A stretch of 64,000 nucleotides of DNA from Piper betle (lineage: Eukaryota > Streptophyta > Magnoliopsida > Piperales > Piperaceae). This document shows, in pieces, positions 23,448 through 36,345 of the stretch. How positions within the stretch are numbered: position 1 is the first letter of the stretch; each line of letters opens with the position of its first letter. Made by a program: the position numbers and the translations under genes. Below the pieces are notes generated by a model. That model worked only from the letters and a program-made list of their open reading frames with translations, was not told the origin of the DNA and ran no database searches. The stretch is taken from assembly GCA_033002965.1 (NCBI GenBank), contig JAURVB010013957.1, positions 1 to 64,000 on the forward strand. The letters run 5' to 3'.

Positions 23448-26383
23448 TGTAACACCCCAAATCTGGTTCGCGCTCGTTAACTGAACCGGCATGTTCAGGC
23501 CTCGGTTAGGTCGGCTAACCCGAACCTAACTCACGCGGATCCAATCTCGGCGTCTTAAGATGAAGATACGATCCGTAATGAATGAATAAATGCACAAAAT
23601 CCTAACATGGTACTACATGAATGAAATGCAAATTAAATTTCACACCATAACAATTACGAGCAAAATCGATGAAAATTCTGAAGTAAAACTGACAGAGTCT
23701 CTCCTAAAAGTGCAATTATGGGCCCACCCTATCAAAATAATGTATATACCAATATATCGGCATGCATTAATAATCACACAGAATCTCATTTATAACGTAT
23801 TCATTCCAAAACTTGGGTCTCAACCCACTACGCTTCCGCTGCGCAACTCTGATCATATTTTGCATTCTGCTATCATGTCTTAGCATTTCATTCACATCAT
23901 ATCATCATACTCAAACATTTAATCATGTCGTTCACAAAATAATAACATAATAAAACAATATTAAACATTCAGAAATCTAACATGTGTGTGTGCACAAGAC
24001 CTCATTACTCCTCTGTCCAAGCTGGCTCCTCCAACTCGTGATTATTACCTACATATAGTATAAAAATACGTCAGTAACAAGTGTTACTGGTCCAGAAAAT
24101 AAAATAACTATAACAAGCTGGTTATGAGAGCAAACTCTCATATGAAAGAAAACATCATATACTCCACGTGAACACTTTGAAGGGCACTACTGAGGAGCCA
24201 CTGGGCTACAGACCCGGTAGCATCCCAAACTTACTGATCTGCTGTTGGTACTGTGCCGCTCTCGGTACTTCTTTTTCAGTACTTCTCGTGAAACTTTATC
24301 CTAAGCCCTCTCCTTACCTCCATATTTCTCCTAGCCTTGAGCACGAAGGCCGAGTACTCTCAGGTAGTCGCCTTTAGTACCCTTTGAACCACAAGTCCAG
24401 ACATGCGTTGTACTAAACAGTACCCGTAAACCTCCACGTTCTCTGGGTGTGAGGAACTCAAACGCGGAGTTGTCAGGATCCCTCAGGAATGGAACAGTCC
24501 GCTGACACTAATCCAGAGCCCGCTTTGACTGTCACGGCATCCTCTGCATGGTGCGTGCAGTCGATTTCTCCATCTCTCGTCTCATAGAAATGCGAAAATA
24601 TATATATATATATAGGCTTGGGTAGGGAGTTATATAATAGGCCCGAAGGCAAATTTTGGTGGATCTTGTTTTTGAAATCAACCTCAAGGGGTTATTAATC
24701 CGAAAAATGTTCGGTTAAATGGCCCGATTTAAGTGGGATCCGATAAAACGCCACTTAACCCGTCCTGCAGACAATAAATCAAACATACAATAGAAGTCCT
24801 AACGGACCTGGTAGAAGCTCCAAGCGTGTCATCGTGCCTAGGCGGCGAGCTCCTACTCCGTACCTACACATCAAAACTAAATACTAACACCCGCTAACTA
24901 AATGATGCATCAAACTCAATAAACATCACACAATACGAATAACATCCATCAACAGTCAAGTAATCATAAATATGAAAGTAATTCTAACTCATCCTATTCA
25001 TACTAATTTTATTGTACTTTTCTAAGTTACATCGTGGTCACTTATCATGTTCCGACTCGATCTACCTCATTAGATCACTTACTCTTCATTCACACTTAAT
25101 CTCATCATGCAACTCATCGTTTCATCCATCATTAAACAATAATTACATCAATAAACCAACCTTAGCATGTTGTGCTAACAATTATCAAGTTTAAATTATA
25201 AATTCGGAGGTAATTATTCCTCACGTCATCGGCAATCGGCGACGGCTAGGGTTCCGTCGCGTGTCTCGAACCTCGAATTTGGCGCTCACCGGCATCTGAA
25301 GTTTGATTGAGTCCAACTGGGTGAGCTCTGCGGAAGATCCGGTGAATTCTAACGAATTCCAGAAATTTCGGTTTTCCGGTGGGTTCCGGTGGTTTTTCAA
25401 CAGCTTCCGGCGGTTTTCCGATAAGAGTTGCCGGAGGTGATTCCTGGCTGGATAGTGGTCGTGTTGGGTACCATTGGAACCGGCTCAGTGAGCCTGACGC
25501 ATCTATGACATCGACGTGGCCAATGGAGGCAGTGGCTCGCCGAAAAAAGGCTAAGATGGAGCGGCGGCGTTGGGTCGCTTGATCCGGCCGGCCAGGCCGG
25601 CGATAGTCTCCGCTCCGGTCGGGAAAGGCGATTGAGGGGTCGAGGGTACCGAGGCGACTGTTGGATCACGGCGGCGACGGTGCCCGGCGGTGCGATTGGC
25701 GACGGAAGCACGATGCAAAGGCGCGGCTTCCTCGTGTCGCGGCGGCCAGCTCGTGGCCGGGCCTGGTCGGGGCGGCAGGGCGACGCCGTGGCCGGGCTGG
25801 GTGGCGTCGATCGGCGGCCAGGCGGCGTCGACCATGGAGGCAATGGCACGCGAACAGGGGCGGCGCGGCAGTTAGGGTTTGGGCGTGGGGGAGAAAAGGT
25901 CGGGGTGAAAACTTAGTTGGGTGGCAAACTCGTAAATAATACTTGACTCGTCTCCGGCTCGAGTCAAGTATCATAACTAACTCGAAGTAAATCCTAAAAA
26001 AATCCATAAAAATTGAAAAAAATCCCATAAAATCAAACAAACATTAAACCATCATAATGATATGCTCTAAGACTATCAACCCACCCAAACTGCCCGTAAT
26101 GCATTCTAACACGATAAACGGCCTAACACTAATTCTACGCTCCACTATATATATAATAATAAAAAAAATAAATTGCATGCCTTCATATACTCTGATAACT
26201 CATTCTTTTCTGCTGTGTTCATGACGTCATCATCGTATACTTGGGTACGCATGACCCTCATAACTCATACACGCGACTGGCGTCGGCTCGGTGCACGTGT
26301 TCTAAAACTGACTCGACTCAAAAATAACGGTCAAACTGACCGGTTCTGAATATAAAACCTTGACCCAAATCGTGGGTTTTACA
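23448..26383 (-). mobile_element. Element B: solo LTR of the long-LTR gypsy family, TSD GTTAG
   Basis: A single 2936-bp LTR. The plus-strand ends are TGTAACACCCC on the left and GTGGGTTTTACA on the right. GTTAG flanks it at 23443-23447 and 26384-26388, a perfect 5-bp duplication. Minus orientation (LTR start at 26383) is deduced from elements A and C. It keeps the canonical TG...CA ends. The GC-rich part at 25250-25910 gives overlapping open frames on both strands that do not encode a known protein. A solo LTR arises when the two LTRs of an inserted element recombine. Confidence 0.93.
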
Positions 26384-28189
26384 GTTAGAGGTGGTCAGAG
26401 TTGGCAAGAAAAAATCACAAAAGCGGATCTCATGTAATTTTTTGTTGTAAGCTCTCACTTTTATCTCTTCTTTAACGCAGTTATGGGCTAGGTGATGTTG
26501 TGGACACACCAACCACTTTAAGGTTGACTTGGGAACTAGAGGGAAGTCCCCCATCCCCCTGCAATTCCTTCACACACTAAGGTATTGATAGAAGGCCCCA
26601 ACTCTATTTTGTTCCACCTTTTAAGCTCCAAACATCTTCACTAGCTCTTCCTCATCCCTTTTCCTTCTTATCTTCTTCCCCGTCCCTTTTCCTTCTTATC
26701 TTCTTCTCCAATAATACAATCTCGATCTAACTACAATCGGTGTTGCACCATAGAGGCTAGGCAGGAGGATGATTGTGGGCAAGCTAACAAGCGCCGAAGT
26801 TAGAAGATGATTGTTCACCTTCTCCCACATAGAGGAAGGCTTTGGCCAATCATGGAGGGGCATGAAAACATGGCAATCGTCTTGATTCTAGTGCTCACAG
26901 GGTGTTGACAAGGCCAGGCAAAAGCCTTTGTTTAACCACTCTAGATTGCCATCTCTTGTGAGGAATGCTACTCTGCCACCAGTCCCTCCCAAAAATGATT
27001 TTAGAGATGAGCTTCCTTCTGAGGCCAACATGAAGTCCAGTAAGGGCGTTATTTCTCTCCTCTAGTATTGGCCATTCTGTGGATACTTTACTCCCAAGAG
27101 TTCCAACCTGCAGTATCTTTCAGCTTGTGGTGACTTATGGAAAGCATGGCAGCATCCATAATTTCCAGCTGATTTGAGTATGACATTATTGTATAGTGAG
27201 GTGATGCGTGTTGGGCTTTGGACTCAACTAGTTGATACCACCGCCGAGATTAGTTGGGTGACTACCACTGTTTATGGTGAGGAATTGTTGCCTACCAGAC
27301 CACCCTTACATGTATTTATTAATATCGCTTCAACACTCGTATTGTGGAGGCAGCTCCTGGTCACCTCATGCTATGTTGTCATTTTGAGTGCAAATGCATG
27401 CACTCTGAGACTAGGATTGGCTTCTTTTAATGAGGTTGACATTGAAAAATTGGAGTGTGACTTGGAGGTACTATGAGGGCAGCTCACCGATCTTCAAATT
27501 GAGTTTGAAAGGAAGGAGCTGGAAATGGAGGAATGCCCGACCGCCAATGTTGCTGCTGAGGAGCTACATCGTTTGAAGGGGGAGATAGACAAGCTAGAGT
27601 AGATGATATCCCACCTTGTCAAATTTATATTTTATTTCTTTAGACTCTGCCTTTTACTAGGTTGAAGCTTGCACTTATTATTAGTTGATGATGAACTTTG
27701 GTAGCATGCTTTGTTAGGACTTCATTTTCATTTCTAGGCTTTGACATTGAGGAATTTTAGTAGAGGTTTTTACTCTTCTCTATATATGGATATTTTTGTT
27801 GAAGTCTTTTGCTCATGATGTAGCACTAACTTTTTCCGTTTGGCTTTTTGGTTCGCTTCATACACCTTTATGTGAGTATCCCTTTTTGTTTGCGCTTTGT
27901 GCATTGCCATTCCTTAGATAGAATTTTTTTTGCTATGTACATTGTACGCCAAAACATTATCATCTAACAACAAGGCTTTAAATAACGGGGGTGACCCCTT
28001 GCCACTAGATCTAGCCAGGCTTTTAAATATTTTGCATGTACTTAAAAAATAAGTCTTCTTCAATTTCTGCTAATTCATAGTATCCTTTTCCAACATTCTA
28101 TTTTACAACATGAGTCCCTTCCCATCTTAGGGTAAATTTAGACGTTGGCAATCCGACTCTAATTTCATGTGTATTGCACAATATCAACA
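26384..28189. other. Transposon-derived region with a broken coiled-coil-like frame
   Basis: No host gene is recognised. A plus-strand frame runs from 27174, passes a single TGA at 27474-27476 and continues to 27603. Its end is a charged, heptad-like stretch (QLTDLQIEFERKELEMEE, then AAEELHRLKGEIDKLE). This resembles the coiled-coil tails that some plant transposon proteins carry, but I cannot name the family. The rest is T-rich without motifs. Confidence 0.35.
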
Positions 28190-29600
28190 TCTCAGGGTTA
28201 AACTTACGAGGCTCTACTTTCTTGATTATATTTCCTTGCCATCTTTAATGAGTGTAACTCTACTTCCAAGGACAAGATAGTTATCATTCCATAGACCAAC
28301 ATGAAATATGAAAGGAGTAACCCTGGTACATACACGAACGGAAGTCTAATATGACCATAGCACTTCAGGTAGCCTCTCATGTTAATTGCACTGATGATCT
28401 ACAATCATCTTTTACAACATTTGTGTCAAAATCTTGTTGAAAGACTCCAGTTGCCCATTCTCTTGCGGATTATATGGTGATAATTGTATCATTTTGAGCC
28501 TATGTTGCTCTGTCACTCTACAACTTGTCATCCCATAAACGGCATGTCATTTTTTGTGATAAGCTTTTGTGAGACTCCGCACTGAAAAATGATGTTTTCC
28601 CTAATAAAATGAGCAACACAATCTTCTGACTATCGCCTTGCTGGTATTACTTCTCCCTACTTGGTAAACTATTCAATGGTCATCAAGACCAACTTGTGAC
28701 CTTTCTTTGATAGTGGATAAATGAGACCGATAAAATCAAGTCCCTAAATCTGGAACAGTTGATAGGTGACAATCAGGTGAAACGGTTCAGGGGCAAGTGC
28801 TTCAATGGTGCATGTAATTGACATTTATCACACAATCGAGCAAAGTCGATGCAATCCTTATATATTGTTGGTCAATAGTATCCTATTCGAAGCAAGTAGT
28901 GATACAACCACTTTCCACCTTGGTGTTCTCCACAAATTCCTTCATGTCCGTCTCTCATAGCCTTCAAACTTTTCTCCTTGCTCAAACACCACAATAACAC
29001 TCTGTCAAATCCTTGGTAATATAGCAACTCTCCTTTAATGGGGTGACATGCAATAATTCGTTGTACATCATGAGCCTTGCATCGATCAATTGGTAATCGA
29101 TTGTGTACCAAAAATTGACAACATCTCCATTCCAATCCTCAATCTCCTCTCGTGCAAAGCTTTCAATAACAACATTTGATGGTAGGACTGCACCAATGGG
29201 GATGGTGAGCAAACCAAATAATTGAGTCAATGGTCTCTCCTTTAGCAATAAATTTTAACCTGAACACTTTAAGTGCGTCTACCATGCGATTTGTGGAGCG
29301 AGGAATCTATTCAAACACAACTACCTTAAAGTTCTTTAGCAACTATATTAATCATGCCTTGCACACTAGTAAGTGGGCTTCCTTTACTTCAAAATTCCCC
29401 GCCACTTGTTGGATTACCAACAACGAGTTACCTCAAACTAGCAAGTCCTCTACCTTTAGATCCTTTGCAAGCAATAATCTAAGCAATATTGCTTCAAATT
29501 TTGTGTTGTTGTTGGTGTAAAAATATGTTGAGTTGTAAGCGTTCAAACATGTGATATCCCAACTCAACCCCAGAAGAACTAGATTGACCGGAGGCATTAC
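28190..29600 (-). pseudogene. Ty3/gypsy RNase H-integrase fossil
   Basis: The minus-strand translation, broken by stops and shifts, contains an RNase H-like part (TKFEAILLRLLLAKDL, then GNSLLVIQQVAGNFEVKEAHLL, then IPRSTNRMVDAL). After a linker comes the integrase zinc finger HEGICGEHQGGKWLYHYLL, IGYYWPTIYKDC and [18 protein letters not shown], with the His-His-Cys-Cys pattern intact. Remnants of the integrase core follow (GLDFIG, GHKLVLMTIEYFTK). It lacks RT and LTRs. Its order relative to the gag fossil at 20.5-21.4 kb is wrong for one minus-strand element, so these are two separate fossils. Confidence 0.8.
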
Positions 29601-29689
29601 CAAGTAAATCAGTTGAGCAAATTGTGTAAATTCATTTATGATAAATATTATCAAAGAATAACGCTGAAAACATGGCAAAACCCAATAAA

Positions 29690-30583
29690 ATCCCCATGAT
29701 CTTTAAATTGTCCCAGTGTTTCAGTGTTGAAAATCAGTGATCACTACTCCCAATGACAATGCATACAGTAAAACAATATGCGGGAAATCAAATACCATAA
29801 TAATGTATGATCCATAGCCACCAAAATCCAAGTGAAGTGAAGCATTTTTCACATTGACTCGAGCACTCGAGTAGGATACAACCCTACATGGTTTAAAAAC
29901 AAATGTCATTAATGAACATTACTAGTCATCACATAAGTAATGTATAATAGATGAGTCGCAAACAACTCGAATTATACAAATAGCATTAGAATCAAACCAT
30001 AACTAATTATAGTTCAAGGAGAGAAGTTACCTTGCTCATAGTAAAATACTTACGTAGAATGATACCTTAATACGGTACAGTTCAAACAATACAATGGCAC
30101 AACATATTACAGTCCATTATAATAGTGCAGTACAAAATCATATCTATAATTTTTGGAAACATCGTCAAGATCCTTACACAACAGTCAACAGGTGGCATAG
30201 TAACAGTAAATACCTGGACATCGAGTCACCATGTATAAGAGTAGCGGTATCATTACAGTAACGGTGATAGTATCAATAACAATTTTAATAATAATAATAA
30301 CAATAGTAACAGTAACAATATCAATATCAATAATTGTAACATTATCAGTATCAGTAATATTGTCACTAACAATAACAATAATAGAAATAGTCACAACAAT
30401 AGTAACAGTAACCGTCTCAACAAATTTACCTGTAGCTTAACAATAACGACGAGGATATAACAACGATAATGGTAGTGGTAGCAAAATCAATAACGAAATT
30501 GATAGCGATAACGATGACGATAACGACAACGCCAAAGGAATGGTAACAATAACGATACAACCATGGTAACGACATTGGTAATG
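29690..30583. repeat. Intergenic region ending in an AAC/AAT-type low-complexity tract
   Basis: No gene is seen. From about 30185 to 30583 the plus strand is made almost wholly of TAACAR/AATAAY/GATAACGAY-like units, a degenerate short-period repeat. Its open frames are rich in Thr/Val/Ile on one strand and Ser/Leu/Ile on the other. Element C is inserted at its right end, and the last five bases TAATG (30579-30583) are the target duplication. Confidence 0.6.
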
Positions 30584-33500
30584 TATAACACTCCAAATCC
30601 GGTTCACACTCATGAACCAAACCGGCATGTTACAGGCCCCGGTTAGGTCGGCTAACCCGAACCTAACTCATCGGATCCAATCTCGGCGTCTTAAGATGAA
30701 AATCCAACTTGCTATATGTATGTATGAATGCACAAAACCCTAACAGGATACTACATGGATGACATGCAACCAATTTTCACATCATTACAATTACGGTAAA
30801 AATCCTGAAATAAAACCGTCAGGGTCTCCCCTAAAAGTGCAATTATGGGCCCACCCTGTCAAAATAATATATATATAATATATATATATATATACACATG
30901 TATTTATGATTTCATTCACACAAAATCTAACATATTATGAATTCATTCTGAAGCTTGGGTTTCAACCCACCACGCTTCCGCTGCGCATCTCTGATCATGT
31001 TCACATTCTATCATGTCTCATGCATTTGAAAATTTCATTCACAATATAATAACATAACAATACAATATTAAACATTCAGAAATCTAACATGTGTGTGTGC
31101 ACAAGACCTCATTGCTCCTCCGTCCAAGCTGGCTCCTCCAACTCGTGATTATTACCTACATATAGTATAAAAACACATCAGTAACAAGTGTTACTGGTCC
31201 GGAAAATAAAATAACTATAACAAACTGGCTATGAGAGCAAACTCTCATATGAAAGAAAACAACATATACTCCACGTGAACACTCTGAAGGGCACTACTGA
31301 GGAGCCACTGGGCTGCAGACCCGGTAGCATCCCGAACTTACTGTCTGCTGCTGGTGCTGTGCCGCTCTCGGCACTTCTTTTTCAGTACTTCTCGTGAAAC
31401 TTTATCCTAAGCCCTCTCCTTACCTCCATATTTCTCCTGGCCTTGAGCACGAAGGCCGAGTACTCTCAGGCAGTCGCCTTTAGTACCCTTTGAACCACAA
31501 GTCCGGACATGCACTGTACTAAATAGTACCAGTAAACCTCCACGTTCTCCGGGTGTGAGGAACTCAAACGCGGAGTTGTCAGGATCCCTCGGGAATGGAA
31601 CAGTCTGCTGGCACTAATCCAGAGCCCGCTTTGACTGTCACAGCATCCTCTGCATGGTACATGCAGTCGATTTCTCCATCTCTCGTCTCACTGAAAACGT
31701 GAAAATTACATATATATAGGGCTGGGTAGGGATTTATCTAATAGGCCCGAAGGCAACTTGTGGTGGATCTTGTTTTTGAAATCATCTTCGAGGGATCTCA
31801 TCTTCGAGGGGTTATTAATCCGGAAAATTATTCGATTAAATGGCCCGAGTTAAGTGGGATCCGATAAAGCGCCACTTAACTCGTCCTGTAGGCATTAAAA
31901 CAAACATACAATAGAAAAGAGTAAAACAGACGAGTCCTAAACGGACCTGGTAGAAGCTCCAAGCGTGTCATCGCGCCTAGGCGGCGAGCTCCTACTCCGT
32001 ACCTACACATCAAAACTAAATACTAACGCCCGCTAACTAAATGATGAATCACACACAATGACCATCAATCAATAATCAAATAATCATAAATGTGAAAATA
32101 GGCCCGAAGGCAATTTGTGGTGGATTTTGTTTTCGAAATCATCTTCGAGGGATCTCATCTTCGAGGGGTTATTAATCCGGAAAATTATTCGATTAAATGG
32201 CCCGAGTTAAGTAGGATCCGATAAAGCGCCACTTAACTCGTCCGGTAGGCATTAAAACAAACATACAATAGAAAAGAGTAAAACAGACGAGTCCTAAACG
32301 GACCTGGTAGAAGCTCCAAGCATGTCATCGCGCCTAGGCGGCGAGCTCCTACTCCGTACCTACACATCAAAACTAAATACTAACGCCCGCTAACTAAATG
32401 ATGAATCACACACAATGACCGTCAATCAACAATCAAATAATCATAAATATGAAAATACTTCTAACTAATATTATTCATACCAATTTTACTGTGTTTTTCC
32501 TAAGTTACATCGTACCCGATTAACATGCTCAAATTTACTTTACATCATCGGATCACTTAATATTTACTCATTACCAATCATATCATACATATCATTACTT
32601 CTTTCATGCTCAGACTTCTATCATGGGAATCACTCAATCCTATCATGTTATGCTAACAATCATCAATTTAAATAATCAAATTGGAGGTAATTATACCTCA
32701 CATCGTCGGCAATCGGCGACGGCTAGGGTTCCGTCGCGTGTCTCGGAGCTCGAATTCGGCGCTCCCCGGCGTCCGACGTTCGATCGGGCTCGACTGGGTG
32801 AGCCCCGCGGAAGATCCGGTGAATTCCGGCGAATTCCAGAAATTCCGGTTTTCCGGCAGCTACTGGCGGTTTTCCGGCGGCTTCCGGTGGTTTTCCGGCG
32901 ACAATCGCCGGCGGCGTCTACTGGCCGGAAAGTGGTCGTGTTGGGTACCCTCGGAACCGGCTCGGCGAGCCCGACTCATCTACGAGGTCGACGTGGCCAA
33001 CGGAGGTGGCGGCTCGCCGGAAAATGCATAAAACAGAGCGGCGGCGATGGGTCGCTAAATCCGGCCGGCCAGGCCGGCGATGGCCTCCGCTCCGGTCGGG
33101 AAAGGCGGCTGAGGGATCGAGGGTGCTGAGGCGACTGCTGGATCGCAGCGGCGACGGTGCCCGGCGGCGCAATTGGCGACGGAAGCACGACGCAAAGGCG
33201 CGGCTTCCTCGCGTCGCGGCGGCCAGCTCGTGGCCGGGCCTGGTCGGGGCGGCAGGGCCACGCCGTGGCCGGGCTGGGCGCCGTCGATCGGCGGCCAGGC
33301 GGCGTCGGCCATGGCGGCGGTGGCGCGCGAACAGGGGCGGCACGGCAGGCGAGGGTTTGGGGAAGAAGAAGAGAAGGGCGCGGGGGTGTGTGGTGGCAAA
33401 GTCGTAAATATTACTTGACTCGTCTCCGACTCGAGTCAAAAATAATATTTAAGTCGTAAAAATTCCAAAAAAATATGGGAAAAATCCCATAAAATCAAAC

Positions 33501-33841
33501 AACACCAAAAAAATCATAATGATATGCTCTAGAACTATCAACCCACCCAAATGCCCGTAACGCGTCCTAACGCGGTAAACGACCTAAAACTAATTCTACG
33601 ATCCATTATATATCATAATAAAAAAATGAACTGCATACTCTCATATATTCTGATAACTCATTCTTTCCTGCTGTGTTCATGACGTTATCATCATATACTT
33701 GGGTACACATGACCCTCATGGCTCATACACGAGACCGGCGTCGGCTCAGTACACGTGTTCTGAAACTGACTCGACTCGAAAATAACGGTCGAACCGACCG
33801 GTTCTGAATATAAAACCCTGACTCGAATCGTGGGTTTTACA
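30584..33841 (-). repeat. 3' LTR of element C
   Basis: 3258 bp, longer than its partner mainly because it contains a 357-bp tandem duplication (31741-32454). On the minus strand it starts TGTAAAACCCACG and ends GTGTTATA. The GC-rich block at 32700-33400 produces long overlapping frames on both strands that have no domain. Confidence 0.92.
31741..32454. repeat. 357-bp tandem duplication inside one LTR of element C
   Basis: The unit beginning ATAGGCCCGAAGGCAA occurs at 31741 and again at 32098, with only a few substitutions between copies. The other LTR has a single copy (from about 38558). The junctions share the bases ATA, so short homology could have produced it. Confidence 0.93.
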
Positions 33842-33857
33842 ATCTTCCCTCCTTATA
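33842..33857 (-). other. Polypurine tract of element C
   Basis: On the minus strand AAGGAGGGAAGAT lies directly before the LTR start TGTAAAACCC. This is the position and composition expected for plus-strand priming. The matching tract in element A (5122-5135) is interrupted by substitutions. Confidence 0.8.
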
Positions 33858-36045
33858 AAAATTTCGTCCTCGAAATTTTAACTCAAGGAGGTTCTGCTGA
33901 ACTACTACCTGGAAGCTAGGATACATATCAGTCGTATCCTCTACTGCTTCAACAGTCCTATACATCCTCATTGACTGTAGTGGTGCCGACGTGGCGAGTC
34001 CTGCTAGTGATGCTGACCATCTCAAACATGCTGGATTCTATACTTCCTGTGTCTGTTCTGACATTATCATCATCCCTCTCTTCTGTTCTGATCCCTACTG
34101 CTAACTCGGCGGAAAACCTAGATCACCCCTAAGGGCCTACTGGGTTGGTCAAGCAAATACTCTAGAGTATCGCAAGGTTCTAATCTGGGCTATGTCTGGA
34201 AAACTACGCCGAGGGTAAGACCTACCTGCTAACATCTACCCATGTCCCTCTAATCCTCATCTATGTGGAAAGTCACCTACATGTACTCCCAGGAAACTCA
34301 ATCCTAAGTCCGACAACCATCCTAAGGTGTGCTATAAGTCTCCTATTAGGTACGAGTGTATAGGCTAATGAGCTGCACGGCTCACTGTCGCCAGTCTAGA
34401 TCCAACTCTCAGGTGTCCCTGTATAAGGAACTGGACCGCTCACTGGGTCCTAGTTGACTCGGTCCTCAGTCAAATAACTCACTCTGTTCTATAAGAGAAC
34501 AAGGATAGCTGCTATGACTCTACTGCATACTATGGCTCAGGTTACTATCTATACAGCCACTAACTACTACTGAAGGGAGGCGAGAACACCTGTACATACA
34601 CAGCGTGTCTCAAGGAGTATGATGACATACTCTGCATGGGGCTGGAGAATCCGCATCTGGTCTGTGACGCACTCTGGTCAATGTATACTCATCTCAATAA
34701 TCTGGACAACTGATAGTAGAACTGAAATATCTAGAGGGGTGAGTGGAAAGCTGTCTGTCATCTTTGGGTTATAGGAAGGGAGGCTGAATCTCATGGAAAT
34801 CTAGTCACACTGCTCAAGAACTCTCAATAGGGGACATCTCATCCTCACATGTGGTATCTGATGCAAGGTAAACAGGGAATCCATTAGGCCAAGAAAAACT
34901 TGCTACATAGGTATGTCACTCTGATCTATGGTAAGGTTAGGGTGTCATGCAAATGGCAAGGGAAATAAAATCCCTATGTAGCGTACTAGGTGGCTAAAAT
35001 CTCGGTAGGTCTATGGACTTGTCTCTAAGATCACCATGATTTACTATGCCACAGGTGATCAGTCTGTGGAACAGTCAATCAATGACAAATCTCAGAAACG
35101 GCTCCTAAGTGGCTCTAGTTCAATCAGCTAACAGTAGGCACATGTTTCTCGATACTGTACTAGTCACGTACTTCTAAACGGGCGGGGTTCAAACGACCCA
35201 AAGAACCACTGTCTCTCCTCAAGTCTACGGGGACTCATAATGAGGTTCGACACATGTCTCGTCCGCTCTTCAGTGGTGTGTGACCTGCCGTCCCGTACCG
35301 ATTTGTAGTACTAATCTCAACTCACATGACTACTACCGCTGTGGTAGACTCTCAAGCAAGGCTATCAATAAAGATGAGCATACACTGATATACTCCATCT
35401 GGTCCACTCTCATGTTGGGGTGAAATCCTCATTGGAAGATCGATCTGCAAACATCTACCTGTACTGTAAAACCTAATCAGTACCATGAAGGTACCTCTAT
35501 ACTCGGGCAAGGCTCAATCCTATGGTTCAAGGTGAGAACCTAATCGTGCTGGCGAAACACAAGGAAATCAATATCTCTCTGAAAGACCCTTCCTCACTAA
35601 CCCTCTATCCATGCCCAATACTCTAATACAAGCCTAACCCCTATCGCCTACTGGCCCATCGCTACATGGGTTAAACTGCATGTGTCCATGTACCAACCAT
35701 CTGATCTATGTATGCTGGTTGTGACCCATGGATGCACGATCATGCAGTCTACACAATCTGATCATTGTGACCGTCCCATCTGGAGGTCACTCTGTCATGT
35801 TCCCTGACTCTGTCCATACGCATCCCTATGAGACTGTAACTAACAGTGTCTGATGGGGACATCTTGCAATATTCATCTGACCCAAAGGTATCAGGTCAAA
35901 ACACTAATTGCAAGAGAGCTGTGAAGTCGGATCCTATGCCATCTCATCCAAATGACTCACTTTTCCTAACTCTTCTCTGTTCTGCTAATTTCCAATGTGG
36001 CTATATCTTGTTCCTCAAATTCTGGTCCTACTAAGATCTAAGTAA
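33858..36045 (-). other. Non-coding interior of element C, left part
   Basis: There is no long open frame and no retroelement domain, apart from a possible pol C-terminus in the first 60 bases next to the polypurine tract. Base composition is unlike the LTRs, with many CTA/TAC/ATG-rich short words. The origin of this sequence is unknown. Confidence 0.5.
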
Positions 36046-36345
36046 TCTAATCGGTCGGCGGATGAGCAATACACGGACGGCGGTAGTGCATCTTCGGTCG
36101 GTGGTAGTGCATCTCGGACGGCGGTTGTGCACCTCGGCGGTGGTTGTGTGACTAGGTCGGCAGTCGTGCAACTCGGTCGGCGGTTGTGCAACTCGGTCAG
36201 CGGTCGTGCAATTCGGTCTGTGGTTGTGCAATTCGGTCGGTGGTTGTGCAATTCGATTGGTGGTTGTGCAATTCGGTCGGCGGTTGTGCAACTCGGTCGG
36301 CGGTTGTGCAACTCGGTAGGTGGTTGTGCAACTCGGTCGGCAACA
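36046..36345. repeat. 20-bp minisatellite in the interior of element C
   Basis: About 15 tandem copies of a 20-bp unit of the type CGGTTGTGCAACTCGGTCGG with scattered substitutions. Because 20 is not a multiple of three, all three frames are read in turn and both strands give pseudo-repetitive peptides (for example RRPSCTTADR-type repeats). These are not genes. Confidence 0.95.

Noticed and set aside
23590..23883. 97-codon plus-strand frame near the left end of the solo LTR, with a similar one at 37576-37869
   Set aside because: They are the same LTR segment in two copies. The frame is disrupted in the third copy and carries no domain.
20520..29600. One large intact gypsy element spanning gag and integrase fossils
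   Set aside because: Domain order is reversed for the minus strand, no RT lies between them and a solo LTR separates them.
32623..33459. Long overlapping open frames on both strands (up to 173 codons) in the GC-rich block of an LTR; the same at 25379-26040, 39081-39906, 4310-4693 and 6221-6775
   Set aside because: They recur because the block is an LTR segment present in each copy. Frames on both strands overlap, lengths differ between copies and no domain is recognisable. High GC removes stop codons.
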